Part shown: one piece after another, positions 38,142 to 47,160 of the stretch | Layout of the letters: the number at the start of each line of letters is the position of its first letter | Numbering within the stretch: position 1 is the first letter of the stretch | Source: Salinisphaera orenii subsp. halophila YIM 95161 | GTDB taxonomy: Bacteria > Pseudomonadota > Gammaproteobacteria > Nevskiales > Salinisphaeraceae | Reading direction: 5' to 3' | Length of the DNA stretch: 64,000 bases | Assembly (NCBI RefSeq): GCF_003732545.1 | Contig: NZ_AYKF01000002.1 | Span: 36,291 to 100,290, forward strand | Position numbers and translations under genes: made by a program | The notes under the pieces: generated by a model | What the model was told of the DNA's origin: nothing | Database searches by the model: none | The model's input: only the letters and a program-made list of their open reading frames with translations

Positions 38142-38794
38142 TGGCCGAGCGCGCGCACGACCCCCGGCCGACGAAGCTGGCCTTCGACCCCGACGCGGCC
38201 ATGGCGCACCTCGCGGCCGCCGATCCGGTGCTCGGCGCGCTCATCGCGCGCGTCGGGCCCTATGCGCCGAGCACTACCGCAGCACCGGACGTCTTCCACT
38301 CGCTAATGCGCGCAATCGTCTATCAGCAGCTGTCCGGCAAGGCTGCGGGCACGATCCATCGGCGACTGCTCGATGCACTCGGCGGCGGCGACACGCCGGG
38401 CGCCGAACGCATCGCGGCGGCATCCGACGAGACCCTGCGCGGTGCCGGCCTGTCGCGGAACAAGATGCTCAGCCTGCAGGCCCTGGCCGCGGCGAAGCTG
38501 GCCGGCGAACTGCCCGACGAGTCCCGCATCGACGACTACGACGACGCCGAACTCATCGAGGGCTATGCCGCGATCCGTGGCATCGGCCGCTGGACAGTGG
38601 AGATGCTGCTGCTGTTCCACCTCGGCCGGCCGGACGTCATGCCCATCCACGACCTGGGCGTACGCAAGGGTTACGCGATCACCTACGGGCGAGAGGAGCT
38701 GCCCAAGCCCAAGCAGCTCGAACGCGAGTGCGAGATCTGGCGGCCGTATCGGTCGGTGGGGAGTTGGTATATGTGGCGGGCTACGGAGTTGTAG
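38141..38794 (+). CDS. DNA-3-methyladenine glycosylase II (AlkA-like)
   Basis: 217 residues of the HhH-GPD superfamily; excises alkylated bases. FHSLMRAIVYQQLSGKAAGTI, then the helix-hairpin-helix and catalytic Asp in YAAIRGIGRWTVEMLLLFHLGRPDVMPIHDLGVRKG (the Asp of PIHDLG or PDV region). It lacks the E. coli AlkA N-terminal domain and resembles the short bacterial/yeast MAG form. Translationally coupled to the upstream oxidoreductase. Confidence 0.9.
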   Translation: MAERAHDPRPTKLAFDPDAAMAHLAAADPVLGALIARVGPYAPSTTAAPDVFHSLMRAIVYQQLSGKAAGTIHRRLLDALGGGDTPGAERIAAASDETLRGAGLSRNKMLSLQALAAAKLAGELPDESRIDDYDDAELIEGYAAIRGIGRWTVEMLLLFHLGRPDVMPIHDLGVRKGYAITYGREELPKPKQLERECEIWRPYRSVGSWYMWRATEL

Positions 38795-38926
38795 CTTTAG
38801 TTTGGGACCGCTTGCGCCCGTGCACGACACCGCCGGATCGATTCAGAGCTCGCGACTTCCAGGCCACCACTGTGTCTGCGCTCACGAGTTTGTCGTACCT
38901 TTTGTTTCGCACTGCCGTGCGACTCC

Positions 38927-38973
38927 CTTTCGTTTGCTTGTCCAAACGAAAGGAAGCAAAGGAAAAGACACCC
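38927..38973 (+). repeat. Hairpin repeat unit, left copy
   Basis: CTTTCGTTTG, 6-base loop, CAAACGAAAG (38927-38936 with 38943-38952), then GAAGCAAAGGAAAAGACACCC. The right copy is the same unit inverted, with a compensated base-pair change in the stem. Confidence 0.7.
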
Positions 38974-39209
38974 GGCACAGCGCCGGCTACGCCGGTTCAC
39001 TCCGATGCGCAGCGGCGACGGGATGCGGCAAAAACTCGCATCGCTTTGGCGATGCTCAAACAGCTTGCCGCACCGGCGCTGTGCGCCGGACACCCGTCGC
39101 CACTACGCCTCTCCGTCGCTGCACTGACGGGGCGGAATACAGGCGGCGGGCCAGGCGCAGGCGTTGAGTCTTAATGCGCTACTGCGCTTCGGCTACTGAC
39201 TGCACTTGC

Positions 39210-39253
39210 GTTCCTGTCGGCTTACGCCTTCGGCTGAGCCGACCTACAGGAAC
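39210..39253. repeat. REP-like palindrome
   Basis: Nested inverted repeat: GTTCCTGT (39210-39217) pairs with ACAGGAAC (39246-39253) and CGGCT pairs with AGCCG inside, around TACGCCTTCGGCTG. The right half contains GCCGACCTACAGG, reminiscent of REP elements. Confidence 0.6.
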
Positions 39254-39445
39254 AAAAGTACGTGACCTTGAGCGAGCGATAGCGAGCTTGTCTGTATTGA
39301 ATCCCTTGGCGAAGCGCCGAACAGCGCAGCACGGACGGGGATGAAGCAGCCGGGTGTCTAAGTCGCGCGCAGCGCGGCGAGTTCCGGCTGCGCCCCGGCC
39401 GGGCGAGCAGCGCAGGGTATCGGCGCGTAGCGCCGACGCGAGAGA

Positions 39446-39492
39446 GGGTGTCGTTTGCTTTGGTTACTTTCATTTGGACAAGCAAATGAAAG
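39446..39492 (-). repeat. Hairpin repeat unit, right copy (inverted)
   Basis: On the minus strand: CTTTCATTTG, 6-base loop CTTGTC, CAAATGAAAG, then TAACCAAAGCAAACGACACCC. Compared with the left copy, the stem pair C-G... is changed on both arms (TCGTTT/AAACGA to TCATTT/AAATGA), so pairing is kept. Confidence 0.7.
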
Positions 39493-39658
39493 TGACTCGC
39501 GCAGCAGCGCGAAACCCTAATCCGATCAAACCATTATCGTGTATTCAGAACTCGCAGGCGCAATCAGCGAGCCTTTGGGCGCTCACCGGTTCGAACTCCC
39601 CCGTCTTCCGCCACCGTATGCTCGATCCACGACCACGAGCCCCGCCCCTCACACCCAA

Positions 39659-40294
39659 TCAGCGATCACCCAAAAGGCAAGCCCGCTCGGCGGCCGCCCG
39701 AATAGCGCCCCAGTCAGCCGCCTCGACGGCGTCGGCCGAAACCAGCCAGCTCCCGCCCACACAAGGCACGCAATCCAAGGCCAGATAATCGGCCGCCGTA
39801 TCTTCGGTGATCCCGCCGGTCGGACAGAACACGACGTCGGGCAACACGCTGGCGAACGCCTTGATCGCCGCCGGTCCGCCGACGACCGAGGCCGGGAACA
39901 GCTTGGTCGCGGTCGCGCCCTGGCGCGTCAGATGCGCGATCTCGCTCACCGTCTGCGCGCCGGGCAGATAGGCGATATCGCGTGACTGCGCCACCGCGTT
40001 GACTGCGTCGGCGATGCCGGGCGAGACCATGAACTCGGCGCCCGCATCGATGGCCTGCTGCGCCTGGGCCGGCGTCCAGACCGTACCCGCGCCCACGCAG
40101 ATGCCGTCGACCCGTTCCGCGATCGCTTCGATCGCGGCCAGGCCGGCCGCGGTACGCAGCGTGACCTCGATGACGCGGATGCCGCCGGTCACCAGCGCCC
40201 GCGCGATCGCCACGCCGGACGCCGCGTCGGGCACGACCACGACCGGAATCACCGGCGCGATCGTCATCACCTCACGCGTGGCGTCGTATCTCAT
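39659..40294 (-). CDS. eda: 2-dehydro-3-deoxy-phosphogluconate (KDPG) aldolase
   Basis: Last step of the Entner-Doudoroff pathway: KDPG to pyruvate and glyceraldehyde 3-phosphate. 211 residues. The Schiff-base lysine is in [12 protein letters not shown], with the catalytic Glu in [12 protein letters not shown] and [12 protein letters not shown] and FCPTGGI typical of Eda. ATG at 40294 overlaps the edd stop by four bases (ATGA), so the pair is coupled. Confidence 0.95.
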   Translation of the reverse strand: MRYDATREVMTIAPVIPVVVVPDAASGVAIARALVTGGIRVIEVTLRTAAGLAAIEAIAERVDGICVGAGTVWTPAQAQQAIDAGAEFMVSPGIADAVNAVAQSRDIAYLPGAQTVSEIAHLTRQGATATKLFPASVVGGPAAIKAFASVLPDVVFCPTGGITEDTAADYLALDCVPCVGGSWLVSADAVEAADWGAIRAAAERACLLGDR

Positions 40295-42168
40295 TCGGCC
40301 GGCTCCGATTCGCGTGCCGTGGTGCGCGTGTCGGCCGCGGCCGGCTGGGCGTCGAGCAGCGCACAGGCGCCCTCCTCCGCCGAGCCGACGTTGCGGCGGA
40401 ACACCGCGAACAACTCACGGCCGAAGCCAAATTCGGTTTCGGGTTCGTCGTCGAAGACGGTCGGCTCGCGGGCTGCCAGCTCGGCGTCGTCGACCTCGAC
40501 GCTCAGCGCGCCGGCTTCGGCGTCCAACGCGATCATGTCGCCGTCGCGGATGCGCCCGATCGGCCCGCCGAGCCGCGCCTCGGGCGTGATCTGGATCGCC
40601 GCCGGAATCTTGCCGGAGGCGCCGGACATGCGCCCGTCGGTGATGAGCGCGACCCGATAGCCCTTGTCCTGCAGCACGCCGAGCGAGGGCGTGAGCTTGT
40701 GCAGTTCGGGCATGCCGTTGCCCCGCGGGCCCTGATTGATGACCACGATGGCGGTGTCGCGCTCGAGCTCGCCGGCCTGATAGGCGGCGAGCACGTGTTC
40801 CTGGCTGGCAAAGACCCGCGCCGGCGCCCGCAGCGTGCGGTGTTCCTTTTCGACCGCCGATATCTTGACGATGCCGCGGCCAAGGTTGCCCTGGAGCACG
40901 CGCAGACCGCCCGTGCTCGCGAACGGCTCGGCCACGCCGCGCAGCACGTCCGTGTCGTGGCTCGTCGCCACGCCCTCGCGCCAGACGAGCGCGCCGTCCT
41001 CCAGAAACGGCTCCTGGGTATAGCGATGCAGCCCGTCGCCGACCACGGTGGAGACGTCGTCGTGCAGCAGCCCGGCCGCCAGCAGTTCGCGGATCATGAA
41101 CTGGATGCCACCGGCCGCGGCGAAGTGGTTCACGTCGGCCGTGCCGTTGGGATAGACCCGCGCCATTAACGGCACCGCGGCCGAGATTTCGGCGAAGTCG
41201 CTCCAGTCGATGACGACGCCGGCCGCCCGCGCCATGGCCACGATGTGCATCGTGTGGTTGGTGGAGCCGCCGGAGGCCAGCAGGCCGACGATGCCGTTGA
41301 CCAGCGTCTTCTCGTCGACGATGCGGCCGATGGGGCGGTAGTCGTCGGCCATTTCGGTGATCCGCAGCGCGCGCTCGGCCGCCGCCCGCGTGAGCGCGTC
41401 GCGCAGCGGCGTGCCCGGATTGACGAACGACGACCCGGGCAGGTGCAGGCCCATGAACTCCATGAGCAGCTGGTTGGAGTTGGCGGTGCCGTAGAAGGTG
41501 CAGGTGCCCGGCGAGTGATAGGACTGCGATTCGGCCTCGAGCAGCTCGTCGCGGCCGATCTCACCGGCGGCGAATTGCTGGCGGATCTGCGACTTGACCT
41601 TGTTCGACAGCCCCGAGGTCATCGGCCCGCCCGGCACGAAGATCACCGGCAGATGGCCGAAGGACAGCGAACCGATCATCAGCCCCGGCACGATCTTGTC
41701 GCAGACGCCCAGACACAGCGCCGCGTCGAACATGTTGTGCGTGAGCGCGATCGCGGTGGCCATGGCGATGGTGTCGCGGGAGAACAGCGCCAGCTCCATG
41801 CCCGGCTGGCCCTGGGTCACGCCGTCGCACATCGCCGGCACGCCGCCGGCGAACTGGGCGACGCCGCCGGCGTTCCAGGCGGCCTCCTTGATCAAGGGCG
41901 GGAACGCGCCCAGCGGTTCGTGCGCCGACAGCATCTCGTTGTAGGCCGACACGATGCCGATGTTCGCGCGCCGGTCGCCGGCCAGCGCCTCCTTGCCGGG
42001 CCGGTCCTTGACCGCGAAGCCGTGGGCGAGATTGCCGCAGGACAGGCGACCGCGGTGCGGGCCGACGCGTTTGGCGTGCTCGATCTTCGCCAGATACTCG
42101 CGCCGGCTGTCGCGGCTGCGGCGGACGATGCGTTCGGTCACGGCGGCGATCACGGGGTTCAGGCTCAT
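40291..42168 (-). CDS. edd: 6-phosphogluconate dehydratase
   Basis: Fe-S dehydratase making KDPG from 6-phosphogluconate. 625 residues from the ATG at 42168; a GTG one codon earlier (42171) is an equally spaced alternative after GGAG. Signatures: [49 protein letters not shown] and [21 protein letters not shown] supply the cluster cysteines, with [18 protein letters not shown] near the C-terminus. It follows pgl by about 30 bases. Confidence 0.96.
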   Translation of the reverse strand: MSLNPVIAAVTERIVRRSRDSRREYLAKIEHAKRVGPHRGRLSCGNLAHGFAVKDRPGKEALAGDRRANIGIVSAYNEMLSAHEPLGAFPPLIKEAAWNAGGVAQFAGGVPAMCDGVTQGQPGMELALFSRDTIAMATAIALTHNMFDAALCLGVCDKIVPGLMIGSLSFGHLPVIFVPGGPMTSGLSNKVKSQIRQQFAAGEIGRDELLEAESQSYHSPGTCTFYGTANSNQLLMEFMGLHLPGSSFVNPGTPLRDALTRAAAERALRITEMADDYRPIGRIVDEKTLVNGIVGLLASGGSTNHTMHIVAMARAAGVVIDWSDFAEISAAVPLMARVYPNGTADVNHFAAAGGIQFMIRELLAAGLLHDDVSTVVGDGLHRYTQEPFLEDGALVWREGVATSHDTDVLRGVAEPFASTGGLRVLQGNLGRGIVKISAVEKEHRTLRAPARVFASQEHVLAAYQAGELERDTAIVVINQGPRGNGMPELHKLTPSLGVLQDKGYRVALITDGRMSGASGKIPAAIQITPEARLGGPIGRIRDGDMIALDAEAGALSVEVDDAELAAREPTVFDDEPETEFGFGRELFAVFRRNVGSAEEGACALLDAQPAAADTRTTARESEPAE

Positions 42169-42200
42169 CACTCGTCACTCCGGCGGGCGCGTCGCCCGCG

Positions 42201-42890
42201 TCAATCGGCCCAGTAGACGGACAGCGGCACGCGCGATTGGTGGATCACGCCCCGCACGGGGTACTGCGTGCTCGGGCCCGGCTCGGCGGCGCGCGTGTAG
42301 GCCGCGCGCTTGTCCTCGCCGAAGCACAGCAGGCTCAGCGACTTCGTCGCCCGCAGCCGCGCCAGCGACAGGCTCAGCCGCGGGGTTTCGCCCGGCGGCC
42401 GCTGGGGCGCAACGCAGGGCGCGCTGGTCTCCAGGCAGGCCGCGATGTTGCGGGCGTCGGGAAACAGCGACGCCGTGTGCCCGTCCGCGCCCATGCCGAG
42501 CACCACGGCGTCGACCACGGTCGGCAGCGCGTCGAGCGCGGCGGCGACCTCGTCCAGCGCCGCCCGGGGCGTCGGCGTATCCCGGTAGAGGCCCAGCAGG
42601 CGCGCATCGGCGGCGGCATCGATGCACAGGGTCTCGCGCAGCAGTCGCTCGTTGCTCTCGGGATCGGTCACCGGTACCCAGCGTTCGTCGCTGGGCACCA
42701 CGGTCACCCGCGACCAGTCGAGGTCGGCGCACCGAAGACAGGCGAACAACGCCGCCGGCGACGTGCCGCCCGGCACCACCAGCGTCGCCGCGCCGCGTGC
42801 CGACAGCCCCGTCGCCAGCCGGTGGAGCACCGCTTCGGCCAGTGCCGCCGCGGCGTCCTCGCGGCGGCCGAAGGCGTGGAGATCGGCCAT
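42201..42890 (-). CDS. pgl: 6-phosphogluconolactonase (DevB type)
   Basis: Hydrolyses 6-phosphogluconolactone, between Zwf and Edd. 229 residues with the family motifs LVVPGGTSPAALFACL, VVPSDERWVPVTDPESNERLLRE and VVLGMGADGHTASLFPDA. ATG at 42890. It lies between zwf and edd on the same strand, giving the whole oxidative branch and Entner-Doudoroff route in one run of four genes. Confidence 0.95.
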   Translation of the reverse strand: MADLHAFGRREDAAAALAEAVLHRLATGLSARGAATLVVPGGTSPAALFACLRCADLDWSRVTVVPSDERWVPVTDPESNERLLRETLCIDAAADARLLGLYRDTPTPRAALDEVAAALDALPTVVDAVVLGMGADGHTASLFPDARNIAACLETSAPCVAPQRPPGETPRLSLSLARLRATKSLSLLCFGEDKRAAYTRAAEPGPSTQYPVRGVIHQSRVPLSVYWAD

Positions 42891-43014
42891 CAGCAGCGGC
42901 CCTCCTGAGGCGCCGCCGACACGGCCGCGCGTGTCGCCGTCGAGCCTCGCGCCCGCGGGCGCCGGGCCGCGGCGGTCGGGACGTCCGTCGGTACGACGCG
43001 CATCGCGAACCCGC

Positions 43015-44490
43015 TCATACCGGCTGCGCCCAGCGGCGGCCGTCGCGATCCAGCAGCACGAACGAGTCCGTCGGGCCCCAGCTGCCGGCCATGTATTCGT
43101 GGGTACGCACCCCGCGGCTCGCCCAGCTGTCGATGATGCGGTCGATCCACTGCCAGGCGGCCTCGATCTCGTCGCGGCGCATGAACAGCGCCGGGTTGCC
43201 GCGCAGCACCTCCATGAGCAAGCGCTCGTAGGCGTCCGGATAGGTCACCGAGAAGGCATCGGGGAAATTCAGGTTCAGCGGCAGCGAGCGCATGCGGAAA
43301 CCGCCCGGCCCGGGTTCCTTGGTCATCAGCGTGAGCTGGACGCCTTCCTCGGGCTGCAGGCTGAGCACCAGCCGGTTGGGTTCCAGCGGCTGCTCGCCGA
43401 AGATCGAGTGCGGCACCGGCTTGAACTGAAACACGATCTCGGAGAGCTTTCGGGCCATGCGCTTGCCCGTGCGCAGATAGAAGGGCGTGCCGTTCCAGCG
43501 CCAGTTGTCGATCTCGGCCTTGAGGGCCACGAACGTCTCCGTGTCGGCCTCGGCCGGCGCGTCGCGCGTCCCGCCCTCCTCGGCGTAGCCGGCAACCGGT
43601 TCGCGGTCGACGATGCCGGCGGTGTAGCGCCCGCGCACGCTGACCCGGTCGACGCCCTCGGCCGTGATCGGCTTGAGCGCCCGCATGACCTTGATCTTCT
43701 CGTTGCGGATGTCGTCGTGGTGCATACTGGCCGGTGCCTCCATGGCGACCATGCACAACAGCTGCAGCATGTGGTTCTGGACCATGTCGCGCAGGGCGCC
43801 GGTGCGCTGGTAGAAGTCGAAGCGCTGGCCCACGCCGATGTCCTCGGCCACGGTGATCTGCACGTGGTCGACCGCACCCCGCGCCCACAGCGGCTCGAAC
43901 AGGGAGTTGCCGAAGCGCAGCGCGAGCACGTTCTGCACCGTCTCCTTGCCCAGATAGTGATCGATCCGGTAGATCTGGGATTCGTCGAACACCGCGCCCA
44001 CGGCGTCGTTGATCGCGCGCGCGGAATCGAAGTCGTGGCCCACCGGCTTTTCCAGCACGATGCGCGCGTTGGCGTCGACCAGCCCCGCCGCGTCGAGCCG
44101 GCCGGCGACGGTGCCGAACAGCGACGGCGCGGTGGCGAGATAGAACACCCGGGTGCGCCGGCCCTCGGCGTCCAGCGGTGCGGCCAGCGCCGACCAGTCG
44201 TCGCCGTCGGCCAGGTCGAGCTGAACGTGGTGCAGGCGCTGAGCGAAACGCGACCAGACCTTCTCGTCGAACTCGCCGTCGATCCGGCCGATCAGCGCCT
44301 CGCGCACCCAGTCGACGTAGGCCGCGTGTTCCATTTCGCCGCGCGAGACCGCGACGATACGGCTGTCGTCGCTGAACTGGCCGTCGCTGTCGCGATGAAA
44401 CAGGGCCGGCAGGAGCTTGCGCTGGGCCAGATCGCCGGTACCGCCGAAGATCACCAGATCGAACGGCGCGACCGGTACGAACTCGGCCAT
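43015..44490 (-). CDS. zwf: Glucose-6-phosphate 1-dehydrogenase
   Basis: Oxidises glucose 6-phosphate to the lactone with NAD(P)+. 491 residues. Coenzyme site FGGTGDLAQRKLLPALF at about 15-31, ILEKPVGHD, the active-site RIDHYLGKETVQN near 180, and KRMARK/FVLLDRDGR-type C-terminal sequences. First gene of zwf-pgl-edd-eda; a 124-base gap separates it from pgl. No hexR-type regulator or glk is in the window. Confidence 0.96.
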   Translation of the reverse strand: MAEFVPVAPFDLVIFGGTGDLAQRKLLPALFHRDSDGQFSDDSRIVAVSRGEMEHAAYVDWVREALIGRIDGEFDEKVWSRFAQRLHHVQLDLADGDDWSALAAPLDAEGRRTRVFYLATAPSLFGTVAGRLDAAGLVDANARIVLEKPVGHDFDSARAINDAVGAVFDESQIYRIDHYLGKETVQNVLALRFGNSLFEPLWARGAVDHVQITVAEDIGVGQRFDFYQRTGALRDMVQNHMLQLLCMVAMEAPASMHHDDIRNEKIKVMRALKPITAEGVDRVSVRGRYTAGIVDREPVAGYAEEGGTRDAPAEADTETFVALKAEIDNWRWNGTPFYLRTGKRMARKLSEIVFQFKPVPHSIFGEQPLEPNRLVLSLQPEEGVQLTLMTKEPGPGGFRMRSLPLNLNFPDAFSVTYPDAYERLLMEVLRGNPALFMRRDEIEAAWQWIDRIIDSWASRGVRTHEYMAGSWGPTDSFVLLDRDGRRWAQPV

Positions 44491-44644
44491 CAGGCCGCTC
44501 CGGTCGCCGTAAGGCGTGTCCGCTGTATCGGGTTCGTCATGTCAGTCCACCGGTGTCGTCTGCGCCGCGATCGGGCGGCGTCCGCCGCCCGAACATTCCG
44601 CTGCAGACAATGCACGATCCGTGCCGCCGGCGGCCGACGGCGGG

Positions 44645-45646
44645 CTATTCGCGCAGCAGCACCAGCTTGCCGGCGTGCTCGCCCTCCTCCATCGTCCGGT
44701 GCGCCTCGACCGCCTCGGTGAAGTCGAAGGTGCGATCCAGCACGGGGCGCAGGCGCCCGGCTTCGAACAGCGGCCGCAGGCGGTCGTTGAACAGCTGCGC
44801 CAGCATGATCTTGCGCTCGATCGGCAGGCTGCGCATGGTCATCGCCATCACGCTGAGCCGGCGCATGAGCAGCTTGCCCATGTTGATGTCGGTGCGGGGG
44901 CCGCCGATGACGCCGACCTGGACCTGGCGGCCCTCGTCGCGCAGGGCGTCGAGGTTGTCCTTGAGCGCGGGGCCGCCGACGAAGTCCATGATGACGTGGG
45001 CGCCGCCGGCTTCGGCGTGGACCTGCTCGGCGACGCCGTCGTCGCCGTCGACCAGACCGAGGTCGAAGCCGCGGTCGTGGCCGAGCGCGCGCAGGCGCGC
45101 GTCCAGATCGTCCAGCCGGGCCTGGCTGCGGCTGGTGGCGATGCTGCGCGCGCCGAGCGTGCGGATGAGCTGCAGCCCGGCCTGGCCGACGCCCGAGGTC
45201 GCACCGCGGACCAGCGCCCACTGCCCCGGCGCCAGCTCGCCGACGAGGAACAGCGCCCGATAGGCGGTCAGAAACGCCTCCGGGATGGCCGCGGCCTGGG
45301 CGTAGTCGTAGTGCGCGGGGATGTCGAGCGTGTCGCGCTCGTGGGTGACCAGCTGCTCGGCGTAGGCCGCGCCCCCGATCAGGCCCATCACGCGGTCGCC
45401 GACCCGGCGGCCGATCACGCGGTCGCCCACCTCGACGACCTCACCGGCGTATTCCAGCCCCGGGCAGCGCGGGTCGAAGCCCTTCGGCGGCGGGTAGCCG
45501 CCCTTGCGCTGGATCAGATCCGCCCGATTGATGCCGATGGCGCGGATGTCGACCCGGACCTCCTGCGGCCCCGGTTTCGGGGTGTCCAGTTCGCTCAGCT
45601 GCAGCGCCTCCGGGGCGCCGGGTTCCTCGATCAGCCATGCCCGCAT
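44645..45646 (-). CDS. NAD(P)H:quinone oxidoreductase, zinc-type MDR family (PIG3-like)
   Basis: 333 residues. N-terminal GroES-like domain with NRADLIQRKGGYPPPKGFDPRCPGLEYAGEV, which is the PIG3/QOR signature, then the Rossmann domain with WALVRGATSGVGQAGLQLIRTLGA. No structural-zinc cysteine cluster, as expected for quinone reductases. ATG at 45646 is preceded by AAGGAGAG seven bases upstream, which fixes the start. Confidence 0.92.
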   Translation of the reverse strand: MRAWLIEEPGAPEALQLSELDTPKPGPQEVRVDIRAIGINRADLIQRKGGYPPPKGFDPRCPGLEYAGEVVEVGDRVIGRRVGDRVMGLIGGAAYAEQLVTHERDTLDIPAHYDYAQAAAIPEAFLTAYRALFLVGELAPGQWALVRGATSGVGQAGLQLIRTLGARSIATSRSQARLDDLDARLRALGHDRGFDLGLVDGDDGVAEQVHAEAGGAHVIMDFVGGPALKDNLDALRDEGRQVQVGVIGGPRTDINMGKLLMRRLSVMAMTMRSLPIERKIMLAQLFNDRLRPLFEAGRLRPVLDRTFDFTEAVEAHRTMEEGEHAGKLVLLRE

Positions 45647-45690
45647 GACTCTCTCCTTCTGTGTCGTGTGTCGGTGTCGTGTGAAAGAAA

Positions 45691-46011
45691 CTATCGGTGC
45701 GACAGATTGAGCCCGACCACGCCCAGCAGCACTAGCGTGATGCAGGTCGCGCGCCAGGCCGTCATCGGTTCGTGAAAGAAGCCCACGCCGACCAGCGTGA
45801 TGAGCACGATGCCGAGCCCCGCCCAGACGGCGTAGGCCACGGCCATGTCGATGCGCTGCAGCACCAGGGCGAGACAGCCGAAGGAGGCGATGTAGCACAC
45901 CCCCATGCCCATGGCGGGCCAGAACCGCGTGAGACCGTCGGACAGTTTCATGCAGGTCGTGCCCACCACTTCGAGCAGAATCGCGAGCGCAAGCAGCAGC
46001 CAGCTGTGCAT
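45691..46011 (-). CDS. Small multidrug resistance (SMR) family transporter
   Basis: 106 residues, four membrane helices. The essential Glu14 of SMR exporters is present in LLLALAILLEVVGTTCMKLSDG, and the helix-3 motif AYAVWAGLGIVLITLVGVGFFHE is typical of the EmrE/Qac branch rather than Gdx (SugE). It works as a dual-topology homodimer exchanging protons for cationic compounds. Located 44 bases upstream of the quinone oxidoreductase gene, same strand. Confidence 0.93.
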   Translation of the reverse strand: MHSWLLLALAILLEVVGTTCMKLSDGLTRFWPAMGMGVCYIASFGCLALVLQRIDMAVAYAVWAGLGIVLITLVGVGFFHEPMTAWRATCITLVLLGVVGLNLSHR

Positions 46012-46164
46012 CGAGGGCTCCGGATGACGATGTGCGCAGCCTAACGCCGCGCCCGCCCCGCCGCCAGCGTGGGCGGTTCAGCCACGGTTCGCCATGACGC
46101 GCGATAATTGCCAAACTACGGCATCTGCTTCATACAGCACCCATCCACGCACACGGAGAACGAC

Positions 46165-46623
46165 ATGACCCGAATTCCCGGCCTGTTCACCGCCCTGCTC
46201 GTCAGTCTGACCCTGGTGACCGGCTGCGCCGGCTGGCAGAACTCGGACACCGGCACGGTCCTTGGCGGCGTGCTCGGCGGCGCCGCCGGCTCCCAGGTCG
46301 GTAGCGGCAGCGGCAAGACCATCGCCACCGTCGTCGGCACCCTCGCGGGCGCCGCGCTCGGCAACCGCATCGGCTCGAACTTCGAGCAGTCCGACCGCCG
46401 CGAGTTCGGCAGCGCGCTCGAGAGCAACCAGACCGGCAACACCAGCAGCTGGCAGAACCCCGACAACGACGCCAGCTACTCGGTCACCCCGACCAACACC
46501 TACGAAAGCGGCAATCAGCCCTGTCGCGAGTTCACCATGGACGCGACCGTCGACGGCCAGCCGGACACCGTCACCGGGACCGCCTGCCGCCAGTCGGACG
46601 GCACCTGGAAAGTGCAGTCGTAA
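46165..46623 (+). CDS. Glycine-zipper 2TM-domain lipoprotein
   Basis: 152 residues. Signal peptide with lipobox LVTGCAG (Cys about residue 19), so anchored to a membrane by lipid. Then the glycine-zipper segment GTVLGGVLGGAAGSQVGSGSGKTIATVVGTLAGAALGNRIG, the rickettsial 17-kDa antigen type. The C-terminal domain has two Cys (QPCREF and GTACRQ) near YESGNQPCREFTMDATVDGQPDTVTGTACR. ATG at 46165 follows GGAGAA. An envelope role is likely but unspecified. Confidence 0.9.
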   Translation: MTRIPGLFTALLVSLTLVTGCAGWQNSDTGTVLGGVLGGAAGSQVGSGSGKTIATVVGTLAGAALGNRIGSNFEQSDRREFGSALESNQTGNTSSWQNPDNDASYSVTPTNTYESGNQPCREFTMDATVDGQPDTVTGTACRQSDGTWKVQS

Positions 46624-46638
46624 CACCGCCGCACGGAC

Positions 46639-46668
46639 AAGCCGGGCCGATGGGCCCGGCTTTTTTTT
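46639..46668 (+). terminator. Strong rho-independent terminator after the lipoprotein gene
   Basis: Stem AAGCCGGGCC / GGCCCGGCTT (46639-46648 with 46653-46662), 4-base loop, run of eight T (46661-46668). Sixteen bases after the stop. Confidence 0.9.
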
Positions 46669-46695
46669 GCTTCAACCCACCGTCGAGCCCACCTC

Positions 46696-47160
46696 ATGCC
46701 CCGGGAACGCCCCCTCCGCCGCGACTATGCCTGGTTCTGTGACATGCCCACCCGCTGGATGGACAACGACGTCTACGGCCACGTCAACAACGTCACTTAT
46801 TACTCGTATTTCGACACCGCGGTGAACCGCTATCTGATCGAGGTCGGCGGCCTCGACATCCACGCCGCGCCCGTGATCGGTTTCGTGGTGGAGTCGCACT
46901 GCCGGTATCACGCCCCGGTGGCGTTCCCCGAAGCACTCGAGGCCGGGCTGGCGGTCCGGCATCTGGGCAATCGCTCGGCGACCTACGTCATCGGCATCTT
47001 CCGGCCCGGCGAGGACTCGGCCTGTGCGCACGGCGATTTCGTGCACGTCTTCGTCGACCGCGCCACGCAACGCGCCGCCCCGATACCACCGGGCATCCGC
47101 GATGCGCTCGCCGCCCTCCATCGCCCCGAAGACGACTGGAACAGCGGATCCCGAGGATGA
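46696..47160 (+). CDS. Acyl-CoA thioesterase, hotdog fold (4HBT/YbgC type)
   Basis: 154 residues. Hotdog-fold motif with catalytic Asp: TRWMDNDVYGHVNNVTYYSYFDTAVNRYLIE at about 19-48, as in 4-hydroxybenzoyl-CoA thioesterase-like and FadM proteins. Likely hydrolyses an acyl-CoA; chain specificity not predictable. Its stop overlaps the ATG of the following hydrolase by four bases. Confidence 0.88.
   Translation: MPRERPLRRDYAWFCDMPTRWMDNDVYGHVNNVTYYSYFDTAVNRYLIEVGGLDIHAAPVIGFVVESHCRYHAPVAFPEALEAGLAVRHLGNRSATYVIGIFRPGEDSACAHGDFVHVFVDRATQRAAPIPPGIRDALAALHRPEDDWNSGSRG

Larger units (their letters stand above)
38795..39658. other. Non-coding composite repeat region
   Basis: 864 bases without a gene. 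Contains two related hairpin units in opposite orientation (38927-38973 and 39446-39492) and a REP-like palindrome (39210-39253). Many short hairpins with alternating GC-rich stems follow each unit (for example GGCGCGTAGCGCC near 39421). I recall similar sequence from intergenic regions of Xanthomonadaceae and pseudomonads, where it is often mis-annotated as small proteins. Confidence 0.65.

Noticed and set aside
38797..39485. Several short open frames in the spacer between the glycosylase gene and eda
   Set aside because: They read through hairpin repeats; similar frames are typical false proteins from such repeat elements.
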